43,072 nucleotides of DNA from an uncultured Selenomonadaceae bacterium (GTDB taxonomy: Bacteria; Bacillota; Negativicutes; Selenomonadales; Selenomonadaceae). The stretch covers positions 1-43,072 of the forward strand of contig CAJOHN010000012.1 of assembly GCA_905234235.1 (NCBI GenBank). Direction: 5' to 3'. The position numbers were made by a program, and so were the translations under genes. The notes under the pieces are model-generated. The model saw nothing but the letters and a program-made list of their open reading frames with translations. It did no database searches and was not told where the DNA came from. Positions 29,390 to 37,367 of this stretch are shown here, piece after piece (the stretch's first letter is position 1; every line of letters begins with the position of its first letter).

Positions 29390-30771
29390 GCTACTACTTT
29401 ATTTCAATCGGCGGGACGGGCGCGAAGGTTATGGAATCTTTGACGCACATTTGTATTGCGGGTTTGTTGCCGAGTAATGAGCGGCTGTATATCGCGGCGA
29501 TTGACCCTGATGTCGGCAATGGCAACTTGGAACGCACGGCGACCGCCTTAAATAATTTTAATGTCTTCCAAAATTTTTCCGTCGGCAACGATACGCCGCT
29601 GTTCAAAAATAAAATTTCAATCACACGCCCATTTCCTTTTAACCCGACCGGACACGATAAAAATCTCGACGACTTGATAGAATTTTATCAGCATAACAAT
29701 TCGCCCGTCGCCAAGCTTTACGGATCTCTCTACACAAAAAAAGAACGCGTCACGACTCTCAACGAAGGTTTTCGAGGGCACCCGTCGATTGGCGCGGCGG
29801 TTTTGGCTAAAAAGTTTGATGACGGAGCAAAGTTGACCGCGCAGATTGAAAAAATTATCAGCGAGGGCGATACTGTTAAAATTTTTTTAGCGGGCTCGGT
29901 ATTCGGCGGGACTGGCGCGGCGGGTCTTCCGACTATTGCTCGGCTACTCAAAAATAATCTTGCCGATTACGCGGACAGAATTTCAATCGGCGGCGTGTTG
30001 ATTCTGCCGTATTTTAGCTTTACGCCGACGGAGAAACTTGATGAACTTTTTGCGCGCAGTGAAAATTTTTTGCCCAATACAAAGGCGGCATTGAAATATT
30101 ATTCGGAGCGAGAAAATCTTTTTGACGCGACTTATTTTATCGGCGATTCGGTTATGACGGCGGTAAAAGAATTTTCGGTAGGCTCGGCGAATCAGCGCAA
30201 CGAAGCTCATATCGTGGAATTTTATGCGGCGTTGGCGGCGGCTGATTTTTTCAACCAACCCATTAAAGCTCCGAAAGTTTTTAAATATATTTGCCGACAC
30301 GAGCGCGATAAATTTTCTTGGAGCGACTTCCCAACGTCAAGCGAGCGTTTTGTCCAATTTGCGCGGTTTATCTTTGCTTACGTTCACTTGATTAAGCCCG
30401 TGCTCAACGATTTAATTTCGGGCAACGCAAAGGCTTATAAATATCCTTGGTTCGTAGATTTTCTTGATGATGTAGATTTGACTGCGCCCGACGTTGTGAA
30501 TTTTAATTTTTACACGGAAGCGTTTGCGGCGTGGCTTAAGCAACTTGAAACTTTGAACGGTCGGGAAGTTTTTTTGATAAATCCGGAAATGTTCGAGGCG
30601 AATCCTGCGCGGCTTGTTGATAAGAAATTATTCGCCGCGCTCGACGGAAACAAAACTAAATTGACAGTTCACGAGGTTTGGTATCGTTTGACGGAGCCTT
30701 TCAAATTTGATTCGACGGTTAAAGGTTTCGGGAAATTTTTACGTAGACTTTACGACGCCTGCGCTATTTGA
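29386..30771 (+). CDS. Tubulin/FtsZ-like GTPase (tubulin-like domain protein)
   Basis: 461 residues. The N-terminus reads ISIGGTGAKVMESL (residues 6-19), matching the first nucleotide-binding loop of the FtsZ/tubulin fold, and SVFGGTGAAGLPTIARLL (171-188) matches the tubulin signature loop. A strand ending in AAIDPD fits loop T2. It is much larger than and otherwise unlike cell-division FtsZ. It fits the FtsZ-like/tubulin-like families described from comparative genomics as possible membrane-remodelling proteins. The C-terminal 250 residues are unassigned. It is translationally coupled to an upstream membrane protein. Confidence 0.72.
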   Translation: MSYYFISIGGTGAKVMESLTHICIAGLLPSNERLYIAAIDPDVGNGNLERTATALNNFNVFQNFSVGNDTPLFKNKISITRPFPFNPTGHDKNLDDLIEFYQHNNSPVAKLYGSLYTKKERVTTLNEGFRGHPSIGAAVLAKKFDDGAKLTAQIEKIISEGDTVKIFLAGSVFGGTGAAGLPTIARLLKNNLADYADRISIGGVLILPYFSFTPTEKLDELFARSENFLPNTKAALKYYSERENLFDATYFIGDSVMTAVKEFSVGSANQRNEAHIVEFYAALAAADFFNQPIKAPKVFKYICRHERDKFSWSDFPTSSERFVQFARFIFAYVHLIKPVLNDLISGNAKAYKYPWFVDFLDDVDLTAPDVVNFNFYTEAFAAWLKQLETLNGREVFLINPEMFEANPARLVDKKLFAALDGNKTKLTVHEVWYRLTEPFKFDSTVKGFGKFLRRLYDACAI

Positions 30772-30787
30772 CGAGGAGGCTAATTCA

Positions 30788-32203
30788 TTGGAAACATTTT
30801 GTATCGGCGTCGCGATGATCGGACTAATGCTTTTTGCGTATCGCGGCTGGTCGATAATTTTAATCGCGCCGTTCTTTGCGGTGTTCGCGGCGATTTTGAG
30901 CGAATTTGGCGTACTGCCGACTTACAGCGAACTTTACATGACGCGGCTGGCTGAGTACACCAAAACTTATTATCCGGTATTTTTATTCGGAGCAGTGTTT
31001 GCTCGGCTAATGGAAAAGGGCGGACTTGCGTCGGCAATCGCGGGAAAAATCATGGAAGTTTTGGGCGAACGACGAGCAATCTTGGCAGTCTTACTTGGTT
31101 GCGCGGCGTTGACTTACGGCGGCTTAAGCGTGTTCGTCGTGGCGTTCGTAATGTATCCGTTTGGAGCGGAACTCTTCCGCAAAGCCGACATTCCCAAAAA
31201 ACTTTTACCCGCGACGCTTTGGATGGGGATTTTTTCATTCGCAATGGTGGCGTTGCCGGGCACTCCGCAGATTCAAAATATTATCCCGTCGTCTTACTTT
31301 GGAACGTCAACTTGGGCGGGCGCAGGCATTGGAATTTTCGCGACGATTTTATTTATGGCGGCGGCTATGGCTTGGCTGACTTTCCGCGCTAAAAAATTAC
31401 AGGCGACGGGGGAAGGTTACGGCGAACATTTGGAAGGCGGGCAACGTAAACAAAAAAATTTGCCGCATTGGACGATGGCATTAATCCCGCTCGGCATGGT
31501 TATCGTAATCAACATAATCCTAAGCAACCCGTTTCATTGGGAATGGGGTTTTCATTGGGACGAGGCGAGCCTTGAAAAATTTTTGCCGTTCAAGTTGAGT
31601 TTGTTGGCGGGGAGCGTTGGCAAAGTTCAAGCGATTTGGTCAATCAGCGTCGCATTGATTTTGAGTTCAATCGCGGCGGCATTTATCGGGCGCAAAAGAT
31701 TTATCCGTAAGAAGGAAAACTTTTTGCAGACGATTAACTTTGGCGCGGCGTCGAGTTGTGCGGCTGTGTTGAATGTTGCTTCGGGCTTTGCGTTCGGCTC
31801 TGTACTTGTTATGATGCCCGGTTTCTTGCCGATTAAAGAAATTCTGCTTGGCATTGCCGATTCTGCAGGACCTTTAGTTTCCGCCGTCGTCACGACAAAT
31901 ATTATGTGCGGTGTAACGGGTTCGGCGTCGGGCGGCTTGACTATCGCGTTGAGTATGTTGGGCGACACGTGGGCTCAAATGGCGGCGGCGCAGGGAATTT
32001 CTGCTGACGCTCTCCATAGAATTGTTTCAATCGCCTCCGTCGGTATCGATCCCGTTCCGCATTGCGGCGCACTCGTTACTTTGCTTGCGATTTGCGGACT
32101 TACTCATAAGGAAGCTTATTACGACATAATTGTTTTAATGGGCTTGAAATTTCTCGTCCCGTTCCTCTGCGTTTTATTTTATATGCTTACCGGCATTGCT
32201 TGA
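30788..32203 (+). CDS. GntP-type permease
   Basis: 471 residues with about 12 membrane helices, arranged as in the GntP/CitMHS carriers of gluconate, hydroxybutyrate or related organic acids. Markers include YYPVFLFGAVFARLMEKGG, LTYGGLSVFVVAFVMYPF, ALPGTPQIQNIIP and ASVGIDPVPHCGA, a segment typical for GntP homologues. The start is TTG 30788 with GAGGAGG 9 nt upstream; an in-frame ATG inside the preceding gene has no site. It lies directly after the tubulin-like gene and 14 nt before the SHMT-like gene. Substrate unknown. Confidence 0.85.
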   Translation: METFCIGVAMIGLMLFAYRGWSIILIAPFFAVFAAILSEFGVLPTYSELYMTRLAEYTKTYYPVFLFGAVFARLMEKGGLASAIAGKIMEVLGERRAILAVLLGCAALTYGGLSVFVVAFVMYPFGAELFRKADIPKKLLPATLWMGIFSFAMVALPGTPQIQNIIPSSYFGTSTWAGAGIGIFATILFMAAAMAWLTFRAKKLQATGEGYGEHLEGGQRKQKNLPHWTMALIPLGMVIVINIILSNPFHWEWGFHWDEASLEKFLPFKLSLLAGSVGKVQAIWSISVALILSSIAAAFIGRKRFIRKKENFLQTINFGAASSCAAVLNVASGFAFGSVLVMMPGFLPIKEILLGIADSAGPLVSAVVTTNIMCGVTGSASGGLTIALSMLGDTWAQMAAAQGISADALHRIVSIASVGIDPVPHCGALVTLLAICGLTHKEAYYDIIVLMGLKFLVPFLCVLFYMLTGIA

Positions 32204-32217
32204 AAGGAGTTTTTCTC

Positions 32218-33498
32218 ATGGCTAACCAAAAAATCCTCCGCCGCTTGGAAAATTTCGACCCCGAACTTTCTAAAATCCTAAAGAATGCCCTTCAACGTCA
32301 AATTTCTACGCTGTCGCTCATTCCGACTGACAGTGCCGCCTCGCCGTTCTCCGCTTACTTAAAAGGCAGTGCGCTCGGTAATGATTTTATCGATTATCGT
32401 TCCGCCGAACACCACAGCAGCCTTGAACGAATCGCCGTTAAGCGTGCCTGCGAACTTTTTAACGCCGAACATGCTTTCGTTCGACTCGGTAACCCTGCCG
32501 CCGCCAATCGCGTTGTGTTTCAAACTTTTGCCAAACCGAACGATACGATTATGTCTTTTAATCTGCGCAAGCGCGAATATTGTACCGGTGAACAAATGCA
32601 ATACGACTTTATAAAATTTTCGCTTGAGCCTGAAACTTTCCGTCTGAACTTTGATAAGCTCCGTTCCCTTGCGCTGATTTGCGAGCCGAAAATTATAATT
32701 TTTTCTCCCGTTAATTATCCGAAAACCATTGACTACTCCGCGCTCCGCAAAATTGCTGACGCTGTCGGTGCGATTTTATGGATTGACATCGGGCAGAATG
32801 CGGGCTTAGTCGCGACTAAAAAAATCCCGTCTCCCGTGAAGTTCGCTGACGTTGTGACGTTCGCCGCCAATGACGCTTTACACGGTCCGCAGACGGGTAT
32901 CATTTTATGTAAGAAAAAATTCGCCGCCGCCCTCGACCAAAAGATTATCGATACCGGGCATGCCTCGTTGAAAAAAAATGTCCTCGCCGCGCTCGCCGTT
33001 ACTTTCGCTGAAGCAAGTTGCGAGGCTTACGAGGATTATTCCGAACAAGTTATTGACAATGCCCGCGCCCTTGAGAATGGTTTAAAAAGAGCCGGCGCGA
33101 AAATTATTTGTTCGCCGACGGAAAATCATTTGGTTATCGTCCGCGCAGATAATGCTAAGGTTGTCGCCGATAAACTCGCGCAGGCTAATCTTTTGGTTAA
33201 GTCCGAAATATTTATGACTTCCGACGAAAAAATTTCCTACCCTGTGCTGAGGCTCTCGACGCTCGACCCGACGACCCGTTCATTAAAAGAAAAAGATCTA
33301 TCCAGAGTCGGCGAGACGATTGGTAAATTTTTAATCTCCGCGCAGGATTCAACAGCAATTCAAACGGTAGGAAAAGTGATTCGGAAAATGGTAGAGAATC
33401 AGCCGCTTTTCTCCGATGAATGGTTGCCAGATGCCGAAGCCGCGCAGGACGTTGATTCAGATTTATTGATGACGGCAATGGTGCATTGGCGGCTGTAA
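32218..33498 (+). CDS. Serine hydroxymethyltransferase-like protein without the PLP lysine
   Basis: 426 residues aligned without gaps over the core to GlyA. The GlyA block ADVVTTTTHKTLRGPRGG is here ADVVTFAANDALHGPQTG (residues 210-227): the PLP-binding lysine is Asp219 and the preceding histidine Asn218. The GlyA DMAHIAGL is DIGQNAGL, losing the ring-stacking partner. The HGGHLTHG segment is also gone. It therefore should not form the usual internal aldimine. The last 60 residues are an added acidic tail. AAGGAG precedes ATG 32218. It could be a regulator or structural paralogue; catalytic SHMT activity is very unlikely. Confidence 0.8.
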   Translation: MANQKILRRLENFDPELSKILKNALQRQISTLSLIPTDSAASPFSAYLKGSALGNDFIDYRSAEHHSSLERIAVKRACELFNAEHAFVRLGNPAAANRVVFQTFAKPNDTIMSFNLRKREYCTGEQMQYDFIKFSLEPETFRLNFDKLRSLALICEPKIIIFSPVNYPKTIDYSALRKIADAVGAILWIDIGQNAGLVATKKIPSPVKFADVVTFAANDALHGPQTGIILCKKKFAAALDQKIIDTGHASLKKNVLAALAVTFAEASCEAYEDYSEQVIDNARALENGLKRAGAKIICSPTENHLVIVRADNAKVVADKLAQANLLVKSEIFMTSDEKISYPVLRLSTLDPTTRSLKEKDLSRVGETIGKFLISAQDSTAIQTVGKVIRKMVENQPLFSDEWLPDAEAAQDVDSDLLMTAMVHWRL

Positions 33499-33502
33499 AT
33501 TT

Positions 33503-33967
33503 TCAAGTTACTTTAGCCAGCGTGACGAAGATTGAACGAATTAATTTTGCTCGTTCGCTTGGTGAAATCTCCGACAAATAAAGATTCGCCGACATTTGCG
33601 CGATAATTTCAGCCTCGCGCCGCGTGATTAGTTTGTTCTCCAAAATGAATTCAATCATTGATTTTACGTCGTTAAAGGGCGTTTTCTCGTCGATTTGGTC
33701 TAGCATATTGCGGTATAAAAGTTGTTTGCGGTCGAGTTCCTCTTCAATCAGCGTGATGCGAATATATCCGCCCAATCCGCGTCGCGATTCAACTACGAAG
33801 CCTCGCTCGGTTGTAAATCGCGTGCTTAACACGTAACTTATCTGGGACGGCGCGCAACTTACTTCGTTCGCAAGAGCCGTTCGTTTCAATTCAATCTGCT
33901 TATCCGCATTCTGATTCAAACGCTTAAGAATGTATTCTTCAATCGTGTCTGCTTTATTGTTCAACAT
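33503..33967 (-). CDS. ctsR: Class III stress gene repressor CtsR
   Basis: 154 residues with the CtsR winged helix: TIEEYILKRLN, LANEVSCAPSQISYVLSTRFTTERGFVVESRRG and GGYIRI. The glycine-rich GLGGYIRI wing contains the arginine needed for thermosensing and DNA binding. The C-terminal dimer domain has LITRREAEII. In most Firmicutes ctsR heads an operon with mcsA, mcsB and clpC; here its 3' side meets the SHMT-like gene 4 nt away, so it stands alone. GAGGTGAT precedes the ATG. Confidence 0.92.
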   Translation of the reverse strand: MLNNKADTIEEYILKRLNQNADKQIELKRTALANEVSCAPSQISYVLSTRFTTERGFVVESRRGLGGYIRITLIEEELDRKQLLYRNMLDQIDEKTPFNDVKSMIEFILENKLITRREAEIIAQMSANLYLSEISPSERAKLIRSIFVTLAKVT

Positions 33968-33997
33968 GATTAATCACCTCGTCTTGATATTTTGACA

Positions 33998-34026
33998 TTA
34001 TACGCGCCAAAAATCAAATCGGCAAG
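33998..34026 (-). promoter_or_regulatory. Predicted ctsR promoter with a CtsR half-site
   Basis: Minus strand: TTGCCG (34021-34026), 17-nt spacer, TATAAT (33998-34003). Immediately downstream lies TGTCAAA, like one half of the CtsR heptad operator; the second half is poor. Confidence 0.5.
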
Positions 34027-34083
34027 TTTTTTTTGCGCAGGAAGTTTTTTATACGGGAAGAATTTTTTATGGAGATGATTAAG

Positions 34084-34593
34084 ATGATTCGAGCGATTTT
34101 TTTCGACAGAGACGGCGTCTTGAACGAGGAAGTCGGCTATCTTTGGGAGATTGAGCGATTCAAATGGATAGACGGCGCACGTGACGCGATTAAGTTTTGC
34201 AATGAGCGCGGGATTTTAACGGTCGTCGTCACGAATCAGAGCGGCATAGCTCGCGGCTTGTACACTGCGCGGGACGTTGAAATTCTTCATGACTTTATGC
34301 AGAAAAGTTTGGCGGAAGTCGGCGCGCACATTGACAAATTTTATTATTGTCCGCACCATCCGAAAGGCTCCGTCGAAGAGTTCAGCGTTGTTTGTGATTG
34401 TCGTAAGCCCAAGCCCGGAATGATTCTCAAGGCTTGCGAAGATTTTAAAATTGAGCCCGCGCAGGCGATAATGTTTGGCGACAGTGAACGCGACATTGAG
34501 GCGGCAAAAGCGGCAGGTCTTCGAGCCGGAATATTTTTTACGGGCGGCAATCTTTTGGAGGAAGTTTATAAACAAGTGGAGGGATTATCATGA
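34084..34593 (+). CDS. gmhB: D-glycero-D-manno-heptose 1,7-bisphosphate phosphatase-like (HAD-IIIA)
   Basis: 169 residues. HAD motif I is FFDRDGVLNEEVGY, motif II VTNQSGIARG, motif III CRKPKPGMI and motif IV FGDSERDIEAA. The zinc loop CPHHP...CDC characteristic of GmhB is present (about residues 96-118). GmhB makes the heptose precursor of LPS core or S-layer glycans. The start MIRAIFFDRDG at 34084 is 9 nt after GGAG. The close relative histidinol phosphatase cannot be fully excluded. It overlaps the CAP gene by ATGA. Confidence 0.82.
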   Translation: MIRAIFFDRDGVLNEEVGYLWEIERFKWIDGARDAIKFCNERGILTVVVTNQSGIARGLYTARDVEILHDFMQKSLAEVGAHIDKFYYCPHHPKGSVEEFSVVCDCRKPKPGMILKACEDFKIEPAQAIMFGDSERDIEAAKAAGLRAGIFFTGGNLLEEVYKQVEGLS

Positions 34594-35030
34594 AAAAATT
34601 TTTGTTGAGTATCGTGGCGGTTTTTATTTTGTTAGGCGCGAGCAATGCTTATGCTGCAGAAAATTTTGCGGTTGAGGTTTTGAATTTGGTAAACGCGGAG
34701 CGGGCGAAGGTTGGAGTTGCGCCGTTGAGATTGGCTGACGACTTGCAAGATGCGGCGGCGATTCGGGCGCGGGAGATTGTCGAATATTTTTCACACACGC
34801 GCCCCGACGGTTCGGATTGTTTCACGGTAATGAGAAATCGCGGCAGAACTTGGGGCGAAAACATTGCGGCGGGTTACGGCACGGCTTATGAAACCGTCGA
34901 TCAATGGATGAACTCGCAAGGGCACCGCGAAAATATTTTGAATCCCAACTTCCGCGAGCTTGGCGTCGGCTACGCTTACGAGGATTATTCGACGTATCAT
35001 CATTATTGGGTTCAGCTTTTCAGAGGTTAA
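34590..35030 (+). CDS. Secreted CAP-domain (SCP-like) protein
   Basis: 146 residues with a signal peptide (KKFLLSIVAVFILLGASNAYA, cut probably after AYA at about 22). The CAP domain shows HTRPDGSDCF, WGENIAAGYG, QWMNSQGHRENILNP and HHYWVQLF, matching the bacterial YkwD type. Function of these extracytoplasmic proteins is poorly known. GGAGG near 34580 serves the start; it is coupled to the gmhB-like gene by a 4-nt overlap. Confidence 0.9.
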   Translation: MKKFLLSIVAVFILLGASNAYAAENFAVEVLNLVNAERAKVGVAPLRLADDLQDAAAIRAREIVEYFSHTRPDGSDCFTVMRNRGRTWGENIAAGYGTAYETVDQWMNSQGHRENILNPNFRELGVGYAYEDYSTYHHYWVQLFRG

Positions 35031-35097
35031 GGCGTAGACATTTCGGCGAATTTGATTTAAACTGCAGGCGCGTAATTTATTTTAGGAGGGAAAAACT

Positions 35098-36333
35098 ATG
35101 GCTGCACACGTAATCAACGAGGCTCGTCGCTGTCTGCAATGTAAGAAACCGCTCTGCCGACTTAAAGGCTGTCCGATTCAAACCGACATTCCGGAAATGA
35201 TTCGCCTATTCTTAAACGGACAAACCGAAGAGGCGGGGCGTATGCTTTTCGATAATAATCCGTTAAGCGTCGTCTGTTCGCTCGTCTGTGATCACGAAAA
35301 TCAGTGTGAGGGCAACTGCATTCAAGGCAAACGCAAGGAAGGCGCAGCTGTCCAAATCCCCAACATTGAGAACTACATTTCGGATTTTTATTTTGATAAG
35401 ATAAGCCTCGAACGTGCGCCCGATAACGGTCAACGCGTCGCGATAATCGGCTCCGGTCCGGCGGGCATCACAATCGCTATCAAACTCGCCGCGCTCGGCT
35501 ACCGAATTACAATCTTTGAACGTATGGATAAAGTCGGCGGCATGATGCGCTACGGTATTCCTGCGTTCCGCCTTCCGAGAAATTTACTCGACCGCTATCA
35601 AGTTAAGCTTCGGCAAATGGGGATTCATTTCCGCCCGAACACTGCCATTGGCGGCGCGCTTCATCTCGACGACCTTTTCCAAGACGGTTACGACGCAATT
35701 TTTATTGGAACCGGCGTTTGGCGTCCGCGCAGACCTCACGTTAAAGGCGAATCTCTTGGCAACGTCCACTATGCGATTGATTATCTGCAGAACCCCGACG
35801 CTTACGATTTGGGCGACACCGTTGCGATAATCGGCGCGGGTAATTCGGCTATCGACGTTGCGCGAACTGTCGTCCGTCAAGGCTCTCGGCACGTCACGCT
35901 TTACGCTCGTCGCCAAAGAATCGCCGCCAGTCAACGCGAACTCGATTATGCGGCAGTCGACGGCATTGATATTCAGCAGGGCATGGCGATTAAAGAATTC
36001 ACGGAGAAAGGTCCGATATTTACGCCTAAAGTTTTCGATGAACAAGGCAATCTGATTCGCGACGAGGAACCTGTGCTTATGCCCGCCGACAGTACGATTA
36101 TCGCGATAAGTCAAGGTCCTAAAGATAAGATTGTCAACACGACGCACGACCTTAAAGTTTCTGACAGCGGTTTGATTGTTGTTGACGACGATGGGCGCAC
36201 TACTCGCGAAGGCGTCTTTGCCAGCGGTGATGTAGTTGCGGGCGCGAAAAACGTTGTGCTCGCCGTAAAATATTCTAAGAGCGTCGCAAAGGCTATGGAC
36301 GAATATTTGAAAGCCAAACGCAACGCTGAATAA
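35098..36333 (+). CDS. GltD-like NAD(P)H oxidoreductase (Fe-S/FAD)
   Basis: 411 residues. N-terminal cysteines (CLQCKKPLC, CPIQTDIP, CSLVCDHENQCEGNC) bind two Fe-S clusters as in glutamate synthase small subunit. FAD motif GSGPAG at about residue 120, NADP motif GAGNSA at about 246, and the C-terminal FASGDVVAGAKNVVLAVK complete the fold. It is shorter than GltD (about 470) and no large glutamate synthase gene is adjacent, so it may be an NfnB-like or stand-alone reductase. AGGAGGG precedes the ATG, and a terminator follows. Confidence 0.85.
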   Translation: MAAHVINEARRCLQCKKPLCRLKGCPIQTDIPEMIRLFLNGQTEEAGRMLFDNNPLSVVCSLVCDHENQCEGNCIQGKRKEGAAVQIPNIENYISDFYFDKISLERAPDNGQRVAIIGSGPAGITIAIKLAALGYRITIFERMDKVGGMMRYGIPAFRLPRNLLDRYQVKLRQMGIHFRPNTAIGGALHLDDLFQDGYDAIFIGTGVWRPRRPHVKGESLGNVHYAIDYLQNPDAYDLGDTVAIIGAGNSAIDVARTVVRQGSRHVTLYARRQRIAASQRELDYAAVDGIDIQQGMAIKEFTEKGPIFTPKVFDEQGNLIRDEEPVLMPADSTIIAISQGPKDKIVNTTHDLKVSDSGLIVVDDDGRTTREGVFASGDVVAGAKNVVLAVKYSKSVAKAMDEYLKAKRNAE

Positions 36334-36352
36334 AATATCAGCAAAAAAATTA

Positions 36353-36383
36353 ATCCCGTCGAAAAGCTCGGCGGGATTTTTTT
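36353..36383 (+). terminator. Terminator after the GltD-like gene
   Basis: ATCCCGTCG (36353-36361) pairs with CGGCGGGAT (36369-36377), 7-nt loop, followed by T tract. Confidence 0.8.
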
Positions 36384-36388
36384 CTATC

Positions 36389-36417
36389 TTGAAAAATTTC
36401 TGAAGCTGTGCTATAGT
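36389..36417 (+). promoter_or_regulatory. Promoter of the small hydrophobic peptide locus
   Basis: TTGAAA (36389-36394), 17-nt spacer, TATAGT (36412-36417). The predicted start site at about 36424 coincides with the GGCAGGT sequence that is complementary to the 3' end of the locus. Confidence 0.7.
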
Positions 36418-36423
36418 TCCTGC

Positions 36424-36639
36424 GGCAGGTTTAGGTGGCGGCTCTCTTCTCGAAAGAGAGGAGGTGATGTCATGGACAAATTCCAGTGGCTCCAACTCAT
36501 TCTCAGTATCATTCAAACAATCCTGACATTGCTGATGTACCTCAACGACTGAGGGCATGAAAGCCGCTTGCAGGGCGGCTCTCAACGTCTAACAACTAGT
36601 TTCCACTAACGGGCGGAGAGTCGTTTACCGACACCTGCC
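36424..36639 (+). ncRNA. Folded transcript with complementary ends around a tiny ORF (type I toxin-like mRNA)
   Basis: GGCAGGT at 36424-36430 is the exact reverse complement of ACCTGCC at 36633-36639; CGGCTCTC (36439-36446) pairs with GAGAGTCG (36616-36623); GGT (36434-36436) with ACC (36627-36629). A local hairpin, CTCTCTT (36442-36448) with AAGAGAG (36454-36460), ends inside the ribosome site. A second hairpin, AGCCGC/GCGGCT, follows the ORF (36562-36580). GGCGGCTCTC occurs twice (36437 and 36574), so the 3' GAGAGTCG has two competing partners. This 5'-3' closed architecture is known from type I toxin mRNAs. Apart from this locus and its promoter, the 36386-36700 interval holds no other gene. 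Confidence 0.6.
36472..36552 (+). CDS. 26-residue hydrophobic peptide, putative type I toxin
   Basis: The ORF encodes a short N-terminal polar segment (MDKFQW), one hydrophobic helix of about 17 residues (LQLILSIIQTILTLLMY) and the end LND. It is preceded by AGGAGGTGAT (36459-36468), a ten-base perfect match to the 16S rRNA 3' end, partly caught in a hairpin. Size and layout fit small membrane peptides such as putative holin-like or Fst/TxpA-type toxins, but I cannot assign a named family. No antisense RNA promoter is clear on the other strand. Confidence 0.65.
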   Translation: MDKFQWLQLILSIIQTILTLLMYLND

Positions 36640-36707
36640 ATTAAAATTATCTTCTCAAGCAGAGAAAATTTATCACAGACAAACCGATAAGTCAAGGAGT
36701 GATTGAA

Positions 36708-37367
36708 ATGATTATCTACGCGACGCATAAGGGCGGCAAATATTTACCGCTTGACGAAAGTTTGAAGATTGATTCGGATTCTCTACGCGGGCTCTACGTG
36801 AATTTAACAAATCGTTGCAACTGTGATTGCGTCTTCTGCTTGCGACAAAAAAAATCAATGGCAAAAGATTCGAGCTTATGGTTGGAACGCGAGCCGACAG
36901 TTGACGAAGTCAAAGCGGAATTGGACGCCGTGAATTGGCAAGTAATTAAGGAAGTAGTTTTCTGCGGTTTCGGGGAGCCGACGATTAGACTTGCCGAGCT
37001 TGTGGAGCTGTTGGCTTACGTAAAAAAAATACGCCCGCAAATGCCGACGCGCCTTAACACAAACGGATTGGGCGAACTTTATCACGGGCGGGAGATTGCG
37101 GCAGACTTTGAAAACATTTTGGACACGGTATCAATCAGCCTCAACGCCGCCACCGCCGAAAAATATTTCAAACTGACTCGCGCCGCTTACGGAATAAAAT
37201 CTTTTGACGCAATGCTGACGTTCGCCGAACATATGAAAAACTTCGTGCCGCATGTCGTCTTAACTGTAGTTGACCACGTCACGCCACCGGAAGAAATTAT
37301 CGCTTGCCAAAAAATTTGCGACGAACACGGATTAACTTTGCGTGTCCGTCCCTACGAAGACAGCTGA
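36708..37367 (+). CDS. Radical SAM protein (TatD-associated type)
   Basis: 219 residues. The cluster motif is CNCDCVFC, that is CxxxCxxC read as CN-CDC-VFC (around residues 36-43), in the context YVNLTNRCNCDCVFCLRQ; FCGFGEPTIR is the GGE-like AdoMet motif and RLNTNGLG follows. The compact size and sequence style match the radical SAM proteins often found beside TatD nuclease genes, but no tatD lies here. Start ATG 36708, 8 nt after AAGGAG. Its 3' end overlaps the convergent U32 gene by 16 nt. Substrate unknown. Confidence 0.8.
   Translation: MIIYATHKGGKYLPLDESLKIDSDSLRGLYVNLTNRCNCDCVFCLRQKKSMAKDSSLWLEREPTVDEVKAELDAVNWQVIKEVVFCGFGEPTIRLAELVELLAYVKKIRPQMPTRLNTNGLGELYHGREIAADFENILDTVSISLNAATAEKYFKLTRAAYGIKSFDAMLTFAEHMKNFVPHVVLTVVDHVTPPEEIIACQKICDEHGLTLRVRPYEDS

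Noticed and set aside
29386-30771. Cell-division FtsZ
   Set aside because: Length, the C-terminal half and the lack of the FtsZ tail and neighbours (ftsA) do not fit; only the nucleotide loops match.
35584-36585. Open frame of 333 codons on the minus strand over the GltD-like gene
   Set aside because: It is antisense to the FAD/NADP domains and crosses the terminator and toxin-like locus; it is a shadow of codon bias.
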